64,000 bases of DNA from Theodoxus fluviatilis. Lineage: Eukaryota; Mollusca; Gastropoda; Cycloneritida; Neritidae. The DNA is taken from NCBI GenBank assembly GCA_034096865.1, contig JAWQFJ010000654.1, positions 1-64,000 on the forward strand, in the 5' to 3' direction. A program made the position numbers and the translations under genes. The notes beneath the pieces are model-generated. The model saw only the letters and a program-made list of their open reading frames with translations, ran no database searches and was not told the DNA's origin. This document shows positions 56,030 through 64,000 of the stretch, piece by piece; the stretch's first letter is position 1; each line of letters opens with the position of its first letter.

Positions 56030-57895
56030 GGGAATGTAGCTATGCAATCAGGTAACTGTGTGATATGTGGCTATGCAATCAGGCAAACGTGTAATATGTG
56101 GCTATACAATCAGGTAACACTGTGATATGTTGCTATGCAATCAGGCAAATTTGTGATATGTGGCTATGCAATCAGGCAAATGTATGATATGTGGCTATAC
56201 AATCAGGTAACACTGTGATATGTGGCTATGCAATCAGGCAAATGTGTGATATGTGGCTATGCAATCAGGCAAATGTATGATATGTGGCTATGCAATCAAG
56301 TAACACTGTGATATGTGGCTATGCAATCAGGTAACAGTGTGATATGTGGCTATGCAATCAGGTAACACTGTGATCTGTGGTTATGCAATCAGGCAACTGT
56401 GTGATATGTGGCTATGCAATCAGGCAAATGTATGATATGTGGCTATGCAATCAAGTAACACTGTGATATGTGGTTATGCAATCAGGCAACTGTGTGATAT
56501 GTGGCTATGCAATCAAGTAACACTGTGATATGTGGTTATGCAATCAGGCAACTGTGTGATATGTGGCTATACAATCAGGTAACTGTGTGATATGTGGCTA
56601 TACAATCAGGTAACCGTGTGATATGTGGCCTTGCAATCAGGCAAATGTATGATATGTGGCTATGCAACCAAGTATCAGTGTGATATGTGGTTATGCAATC
56701 AGGTAACTGTGTGATATGTGGCTATGCAATCAGACAACTGTGTGATATGTGGCTATGCAATCAGGCAGCTGTGTGATATGTGGCTATGCAACCAAGTATC
56801 AGTGTGATATGTGGCTATGTAATCAGGTAACAGTGTGATGTGTGCTATGTTGCTATGCAATCAGGCAAATTTGTGATATGTGGCTATGCAATCAGGCAAA
56901 TGTATGATATGTGGCTATGCAATCAGGCAAATGTGTGATATGTGGCTATGCAATCAGGTAACTGTGATATGTGGCTATGCAATCAGGCAACTGTGTGATA
57001 TGTGGCTATGCAATCAAGTAACAGTGTGATATGTGGCTATGCAATCAGGTAACAGTGTGATATGTGGCTATGCAATCAGGTAACTGTGTGATATGTGGCT
57101 ATGCAATCAGGCAACTGTGTGATATGTGGCTATGCAATCAAGTAACAGTGTGATATGTGGCTATGCAATCAAGTAACAGTGTGATATGTGGCTATGCAAT
57201 CAAGTAACAGTGTGATATGTGGCTATGCAATCAAGTAACAGTGTGATATGTGGCTATGCAATCAGGTAACACTGTGATATGTGGTAATGCAATCAAGTAA
57301 CACTGTGATATGTGGTAATGCAATCAGGTAACTGTGATATGTGGCTGTGCAATCAGGTAACAGTGTGATATGTGGCTGTGCAATCAGGTAACAGTGTGAT
57401 ATGTGGCTATGCAATCAAGTAACACTGTGATATGTGGTAATGCAATCAGGTAACACTGTGATATGTGGCTATGCAATCAGGTAACTGTGATATGTGGCTG
57501 TGCAATCAGGTAACAGTGTGATATGTGGCTGTGCAATCAGGTAACAGTGTGATATGTGGCTATGCAATCAGGTAACAGTGTGATATGTGGCTATGCAATC
57601 AAGTAACAGTGTGATATGTGGCTATGCAATCAGGTAACTGTGTGATATGTGGCTGTGCAATCAGGTAACAGTGTGATATGTGGCTATGCAATCAAGTAAC
57701 AGTGTGATATGTGGCTATGCAATCAAGTAACAGTGTGATATGTGGCTGTGCAATCAGGTAACAGTGTGATATGTGGCTATGCAATCAGGTAACAGTGTGA
57801 TATGTGGCTATGCAATCAAGTAACAGTGTGATATGAGGCTATGCAATCAAGTAACAGTGTGATATGAGGCTATGCAATCAACTCAAGTAACAGAG
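56030..57895. repeat. 31-bp minisatellite
   Basis: About 60 units containing GTGTGATATGTGGCTATGCA followed by atcaggtaaca, with variants (aagtaac, aggcaaa, ggctgtgc). Unit length shifts in places. No coding support. Confidence 0.95.
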
Positions 57896-58100
57896 TTGCG
57901 AGACAGCGCCTGAGACACATTCAAATTTTGTGACACATTAAAATGTTGTGACACATTGACATTTTGTGACACTGAAATCTTGTGACACTGGACAGGGCAG
58001 CTGCATGGCAATAGCCTCTACATGCACCAAGCTTCTCTGTTTGTGAACTGTTCTTCATGATTGCATTCCTGACAGAAAGGAGACAACACAGACATCGCAC

Positions 58101-58151
58101 CTGTTCCTTCATCACTGTCAGAAGAGGAATCCGAATCACTGCTGTCTGCAT
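58101..58151 (-). CDS. Host gene mini-exon, acidic Ser/Asp tract
   Basis: Acceptor ccttgatgcag, donor GAACAG|gtgcga, 51 bp, phase 1-1. It encodes ADSSDSDSSSDSDEGT, a disordered acidic linker that could be a phosphorylation target. A second AG six bases in would also keep frame. Joins to 62764-62696 (Asp) and 55921-55796 (Val) are open. The plus strand is open too, but lacks a donor. Confidence 0.5.
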
Positions 58152-58917
58152 CTGCATCAAGGAATAAAAAGATGACAGCAACAGAAAAACAAACCAACAA
58201 ACAAAAAAACAGCATACAATGAACAAATTGCCACAGATGTGAGATGAAAATCACTGCAACATACACACACAGCCAGCCTGAAATCAAAGCACGTATTTTT
58301 CAGAACTCTTTCAAAACTCACAGTGGTTTCAGAAGTCTGCAAGAAGCCAAGCACAGTCCAAGACAACTCAGACAGATTCCTCCTCCACAGACAGCCCCTC
58401 TGGTCATGGGGGAAGCTCCCCCAAGAGTGACCAGTCCTTCATAAATGAGTCGCTTGGTTCCTTTCATGATTTTGACTTGTTTGGGCCATCGTAAAATACA
58501 CTCAATCCCCTTCAAATGAGACCAAAATGATTATGATATGTGTAGTGTTTGCTAAGTGTTTGCTAAGTGGTTGCTAAGTGGTTGTTATTTGAATACATAC
58601 ATTTATGTACCAAAAAATAGCTTCTCCGGTTCTGGCTTTTCAAGTTTGATTTACATTTTACCCAGCAAGCCCCTACTTGCAATCAAGCGGCATCAATGAA
58701 ATTTGAACCTGAGCTCATTCTTACATGCATCTCTGAATCGTCAATGAAAATGAGCTACATGCTTACATGGGAGTCCACAGTGTAACAATACCAAATACTT
58801 GTGCTTGACTGATCTGTTCACAACTACAGCAGAAGCAATGTAGTGATGATGAGGTGGAGTTTGACACTATCAGACTTTTTTCTGTAATGCAATTGCTTTA
58901 CTATTAAGAGCCTGTAC
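58152..58917. other. Intron sequence with a doubtful plus-strand terminal exon
   Basis: Single-copy DNA. Plus 58304-58494 is open after a good acceptor (cgtatttttcag) and ends in a stop. It reads 'SKTTQTDSSSTDSPSGHGG' and 'SFINESLGSFHDFDLFGPS', which looks like a disordered protein C-terminus. No upstream plus-strand exon or poly(A) signal was found, and it overlaps an intron of the minus gene, so I do not annotate it as a gene. Confidence 0.35.
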
Positions 58918-60040
58918 CGCCCATTACCACCCACCCTGCTCAATCCTGTACCGCCCATTACCACCCACCCTGCTCAATCCTGTACCGCCCATTACCACCC
59001 ACTCTGCTCAATCCTGTACCGCCCATTACCGCCCACCCTGCTCAATCCTGTACCGCCCATTACCGCCCACCCTGCTCAATCCTGTACCGCCCATTACCGC
59101 CCACCCTGCTCAATCCTGTACCGCCCATTACCGCCCACCCTGCTCAATCCTGTACCGCCCATTACAGCCCACCCTGCTCAATCCTGTACCGCCCATTACC
59201 GCCCACCCTGCTCAATCCTGTACCGCCCATTACCGCCCACCCTGCTCAATCCTGTACCGCCCATTACCGCCCACCCTGCTCAATCCTGTACCGCCCATTA
59301 CCACCCACCCTGCTCAATCCTGTACCGCCCATTACCACCCACCCTGCTCAATCCTGTACCGCCCATTACCACCCACCCTGCTCAATCCTGTACCGCCCAT
59401 TACCGCCCACCCTGCTCAATCCTGTACCGCCCATTACCGCCCACCCTGCTCAATCCTGTACCGCCCATTACCACCCACCCTGCTCAATCCTGTACCGCCC
59501 ATTACCGCCCACCCTGCTCAATCCTGTACCGCCCATTACCACCCACCCCTGCTCAATCCTGTACCGCCCATTACCACCCACCCTGCTCAATCCTGTACCG
59601 CCCATTACCACCCACCCTGCTCAATCCTGTACCGCCCATTACCGCCCACCCTGCTCAATCCTGTACCGCCCATTACCGCCCACCCTGCTCAATCCTGTAC
59701 CGCCCATGTACCACCCACCCTGCTCAATCCTGTACCGCCCATTACCGCCCACCCTGCTCAATCCTGTACCGCCCATTACCACCCACCCTGCTCAATACTA
59801 TCCGTACACGCCCATGGTTACCCACACCACCTTCTGCTCAAGTCCTGTACCGCCGCATATGACCACCCATCAGGTGTGTCTGCGTCCAAATCCTGTACCA
59901 CCCATTACCCACCGCCGTCTGCTCAATCCTGTACCGGCCCATTACTGCCACAACTCACTCCTCACTACTTGTATCGCCCCATTACCACTTCTTACTCTGC
60001 TCAAGGCTCTCTGTACCGCCCATTACCGCCCACCCCACAT
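58918..60040. repeat. 34-bp C-rich minisatellite
   Basis: About 30 units containing CCCTGCTCAATCCTGTACCG and then cccattaccgccca (a/g variant in the last part). Units decay after 59700. Confidence 0.96.
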
Positions 60041-60330
60041 GGCTGTTACTTGAATGATTTTTTCTATAAATTGCATAGTCCATACAGGACTGGGGAATGA
60101 AACACGTGAATGACTTACATTTACAGGATCTTAAGAGTTAAGACATTACAATATATTCTTTTACTGGCAAATTTGAAATCTACAATTCTTGGAGTGCATG
60201 CAGGAATGGTTAGTTTTTGTAATCAAGGTAAATCTCTAAATCACTGGAGTGACCCGCTAGGATGAATTTTTGGCCACACCTTGATTTGAGAGATGGATTA
60301 CAATGGAGAGACTGGTCATGGATGTGAGAG
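60041..60330. other. Intron sequence, nothing seen
   Basis: AT-rich single-copy DNA. A donor-like aat|gtaagt near 60110 (minus) has no usable exon before it. Confidence 0.55.
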
Positions 60331-61938
60331 TATGGATGGATGGATGGGTGGAGGAGGAGGGAGAGTAGTGGAGTGGAATAGCAGGAGGGGAGTGGAGGGG
60401 AGGGGGAGAGGGAGGGGGGGGGAGGGCAGGGTGAGGGGAAGGGGGAGGGGAAGGGGATGAGGGAGGCGGGAGGGGAGGTGGAGGGGAGGGGAGGGAGGGA
60501 GGAAGTGTCATTGAACAGATGGAGATGGAGAGATGGGTGGATTGGTATGGGATGGACGGGATGCGAGTGGATGTGATGGATGGACTGGCATGGGATGCGG
60601 ATTGGGCATGGGATGGAAAGGGGATTGGGGCTGGATGGATGGGAGACGATGGATGCGATGGAATGGCTGGATGGATGGACTGGATGGATGGATTGGCTGG
60701 ATTGAGGATGGGATTGGATGGATGGATGGATGGATGGATGATGGATGGGATGGATGGATGGGATGGATGGATGGATGGATGATGGATGGGGAATGGATGG
60801 ATGGATGGATGAGATGGGATGGATGGGATGGAGGATGGATGGATGGAGGATGGATGATATGGATGGATGGGGATGATGGATGGATGGTTAATGGATGGAG
60901 GATGGATGATGGATGGATGGATGGATGGATTGATGGATGGATGGATGATTGGATGGTTGGATGGATGGATGATGGATGGATGGGATGGGATGGATGGATG
61001 GATGGATGGATGGATGGATGGATGGATGGATGGATGGATGGATGTGATGGATGGATGGATGGATGGGATGGATGGATGGATGGATGGATGGATGGATGGA
61101 TGGATGGATAAGGATGGATGGATGAGGATGGATAAATGAGGATGGATTAGGATGGATGGATGAGGATGGATGGATGATGATGGATGGATGGATGGATGGA
61201 TGGATGGATGGATGGGATGGATGGATGGATGGGATGGATGGATGGATGGATGGGATGGATGGATGGGATGGATTGATGAGATGGATGGATGGATGGATGA
61301 TGGGATGAATGGATGGGATTGGATGATGGATGGAGGATGGATGGATGGATGATGGATGGATGGATGGATGGATGGATGGATGGATGGATGGATGGATGGA
61401 TGGAATGGATGGATGGATGGGATGGATGGATGGGATGGATGGATGGATGGGATGGATGGATGGATGGATGGATGGATGGATGGATGGATGGATGGATGGA
61501 TGGATGGATGGATGGGATGGATGGATGGGATGGATGGATGGATGGGATGGATGGATGGATGGATGGATGGATGGATGGATGGATGGATGGATGGGATGGG
61601 ATGGGATGGGATGGATGGATGGATGGATGGATGGATGGATGGATGGATGGATGGATGGATGGATGGATGGATGGATGGATGGATGGATGGATGGATGGGA
61701 TGGATGGATGGGATGGGATGGGATGGATGGATGGGATGGGATGGGATGGATGGGATGGGATGGGATGGATGGGATGGGATGGATGGGATGGGATGGGATG
61801 GATGGGATGGGATGGATGGGATGGGATGGGATGGATGGGATGGGATGGGATGGATGGGATGGGATGGGATGGGATGGGATGGATGGATGGATGGATGGAT
61901 GGATGGATGGATGGATGGATGGATGGATGGATGGATGG
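60331..61938. repeat. (ATGG)n tetranucleotide repeat with G-rich left end
   Basis: 60340-60510 is gagggg-rich. From 60515 atgg/gatg units dominate, with ggatggga interruptions, some arranged in regular blocks near 61700-61880. Met/Asp/Gly/Trp frames on plus and Ser/Ile/His/Pro on minus are repeat translations. Confidence 0.97.
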
Positions 61939-62421
61939 AGTGAGTTGTATGGCCTATCAGCCTGTGAAGGCTATGCAAGGCTATTGTATTAGTAACAAAA
62001 ATCACTGGAGCTGGTTAGAGGACGAGCAAGGCAAGTCTTTCATGTCCCTTGCCAATAGTTGGTGATGAATCACGCAGGGAGACACGGTGGGTCCATTCTT
62101 ACCGCCAGCACCAGGGGGAGCCCAGGAGCAGAATTTGTCATGATTTATACCTCAAGAAAGGACAGAGATTTCAAGAGGCCATGCAGACAAATGTGTCCCA
62201 TGTCTGGGTCTGTCACAGGTTTCCTTGAGTTTTGAGGGCAAATACACAGCAGTGAGAATGAAGAAAATAAGTTAAAAATGACCAATTCGGCTTTTTTTCC
62301 AATCATTATTGGTTTTTACTATTTGTGCATTATAAGATAGCATATGTAAAGAACATAAAGTTTCAAACTGAATTTTTTGTTTGTGCAGAATACAGTTAAT
62401 AACAAATTGCATACTACCCCC

Positions 62422-62423
<2 letters not shown>
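61939..62423. other. Intron sequence with a possible dispersed repeat
   Basis: Single-copy DNA. 62076-62111 (cagggagacacggtgggtcc, then 'attcttaccgcca') resembles 33138-33175. No gene is seen. Confidence 0.4.

Positions 62424-62503
<80 letters not shown>
62424..62503. repeat. (CA)n microsatellite, about 40 units
   Basis: Uninterrupted ca dinucleotides. Confidence 0.99.
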
Positions 62504-62505
<2 letters not shown>

Positions 62506-62630
62506 ACTGCAAGGCAGTTACTGGATTACTGGAAAACTGTTCCAGCAATTTCAGCCTGACATACTCATGCACTTTCACATTTTGTATAAAAAACACACAA
62601 CCTAATCAAGGAGACTATGCCAATTGGGGA

Positions 62631-62653
62631 AGGGGGGGGGGGGGGGGGGGGGG
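62631..62653. repeat. G homopolymer, about 23 bases
   Basis: Run of G about 40 bp downstream (on the minus strand) of the donor of exon 62764-62696. Homopolymer length may be misread. Confidence 0.95.
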
Positions 62654-62695
62654 TCGCCTGGTTGTGTTGAGACTATCAGTCACTCATTGACATAC

Positions 62696-62764
62696 CATGT
62701 ATGTAAGTCTGGGTTGTACTAATTCCTCCTCTGGAACTGGTGATTACAGTTTCACCTCCACTTC
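62696..62764 (-). CDS. Host gene mini-exon, Gly/Ser/Thr-rich
   Basis: Acceptor gttgatgtttcag, donor ATACATG|gtatgt, 69 bp, phase 1-1, 22 whole codons: SGGETVITSSRGG then ISTTQTYIH. Alternating Gly/Ser/Thr and Val/Ile suggest short beta strands, as in the other mini-exons. It joins 63952-63927 (Gly) and 58151-58101 (Asp) without a stop. No family recognised. Confidence 0.58.
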
Positions 62765-62884
62765 CTGAAACATCAACACACGTTCCTCATCAGTGTTTTG
62801 GGTAAATCATTCAGCTGCTTGGATTACTAACAAGCAATGCATAAATTTATACATTTTTAAAAGTTTAAACACCAGTTAGATGGT

Positions 62885-63392
<508 letters not shown>

Positions 63393-63926
63393 TAGGTGAT
63401 TCTTTGAACACTTGCAAATATGATGAAACATCCATACTGGTGCATGCTGAAAAAACACAAAACAACAAAAATCCATCAGGTGGACATGGCATGTCATCTG
63501 TTCAGCAAGCATGCTGCAGAGGGCACACATGATTATCCTGCATGTTCTGTCTGAAAAATGAGCATTCTGCACAGGGTCCCACACAAAAATAAAAATGGCT
63601 TGCCTGTTCAGGCAGGTAGATTGAAAATTCACTTGCCTGAAAGCAAAATCCACTGCCCAGAAAATGTTTGCCTCAATATCACTGTCTCTTCTTTTTATTG
63701 AAATGTGTTTAGCATTGATCATGTACACAACATCATCATGAGGGTCAGGTCCACTATACAGACAGAGGGGAGGCTGCCTGCCCAGCAGTGTCAACACCAT
63801 TTTCAAGTCCCTGTGTGCTTTGATTCTAAAATAAATCAGAGGAAAATTTGGTTGCTCTTTGGATGAGTCTAGATGGAGTTTTCCTCACCTGAAGAGAACA
63901 CGTGGATGTCCCAGGCAGTGGTTTAC
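63393..63926. other. Intron sequence, one rejected exon candidate
   Basis: A strong acceptor (cctctgtctgtatag, minus) at about 63760 opens a protein-like reading (GPDPHDDVVYMINAKHIS), but its phase does not fit the neighbours and no good donor follows. Confidence 0.45.
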
Positions 63927-63952
63927 CTGTACCAGACACTGCAGTACTTTCA
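63927..63952 (-). CDS. Possible host gene micro-exon (first exon seen)
   Basis: Acceptor with a good pyrimidine tract (ctgtgtgctcccctcag), donor GGTACAG|gtaaac, only 26 bp. Entered in phase 2 and left in phase 1, it reads ESTAVSGT and makes a Gly at the join with 62764-62696. Composition agrees with the next exon, but the short length makes chance likely. Confidence 0.36.
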
Positions 63953-64000
63953 CTGAGGGGAGCACACAGAGGCAGACGCACAGCAAACGCATGTGGTCTG

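Noticed and set aside
58327..58341. 15-bp micro-exon on minus between ggcttcttgcag and gtgagt
   Set aside because: Consensus splice sites, but in the required phase 1 it contains TGA, so it cannot be part of the gene model.
60257..62065. His/Pro/Ser and Met/Asp/Trp frames of 200-580 codons
   Set aside because: ATGG tetranucleotide repeat translated in all frames.
63650..63787. Minus exon starting after ctgtctgtatag with GPDPHDDVVYMINAK
   Set aside because: Entry phase 2 conflicts with the phase 1 exit of the upstream candidate, and no convincing donor follows.

Overview
The window is eukaryotic, most probably from an invertebrate animal, and I infer a lophotrochozoan such as a marine mollusc. 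The evidence is spliced exons with GT/AG borders, long minisatellite-filled introns, and Ty3/Gypsy, DIRS, hAT and RTE-type elements. No bacterial genes, CRISPR, rRNA or tRNA were seen. About half of the 64 kb is tandem repeat, so the very long open frames are repeat artefacts.

The only host gene I can support lies on the minus strand and appears to cross the whole window. Its start and end are outside. I recognise eleven exons by strong acceptor and donor sites, open frame and matching intron phase. In transcription order they are 63952-63927, 62764-62696, 58151-58101, 55921-55796, 42617-42414 (SAM-like), 36036-35905, 33486-33382, 26557-26296 (Death domain), 18950-18760 or its duplicate 4697-4501 (Pro/Gln/His-rich), and 248-109 (possibly part of a CARD-like fold). 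Used with one copy of the duplicated exon, they join in one frame without a stop. Most are phase 1-1, and several short ones carry glycine/valine/asparagine motifs. The inferred product is a cytoplasmic signalling adaptor, perhaps of innate immunity.

Layout. 1-1237: last exon seen, then intron. 1238-7528 and 15340-22261: two near-identical copies of a segment of about 6.3-6.9 kb (31-bp minisatellite, one host exon, 18-bp repeat, decayed Ty3/Gypsy pol), each running into a 24-bp satellite. A 10-N gap precedes the second copy, so this may be two haplotypes placed in tandem. 22913-25486: an apparently intact hAT transposon inside the satellite. 25493-33381: satellite end, Death exon, 20-bp foldback minisatellite, 5.2 kb of 23-bp satellite. 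33382-38700: two host exons, a 50-bp minisatellite and a 5'-truncated LINE. 38883-42352: G-rich and CCAA repeats. 42414-51249: SAM-like exon, then two DIRS-like elements in opposite orientation, then a 22-N gap. 51272-64000: polypurine and other minisatellites, with four small host exons between them.

The mobile elements and satellites are linked. The 24-bp satellite starts exactly after a Ty3/Gypsy polypurine tract, the hAT element landed in that satellite, and a DIRS terminal repeat ends 17 bp from the acceptor of the SAM-like exon.
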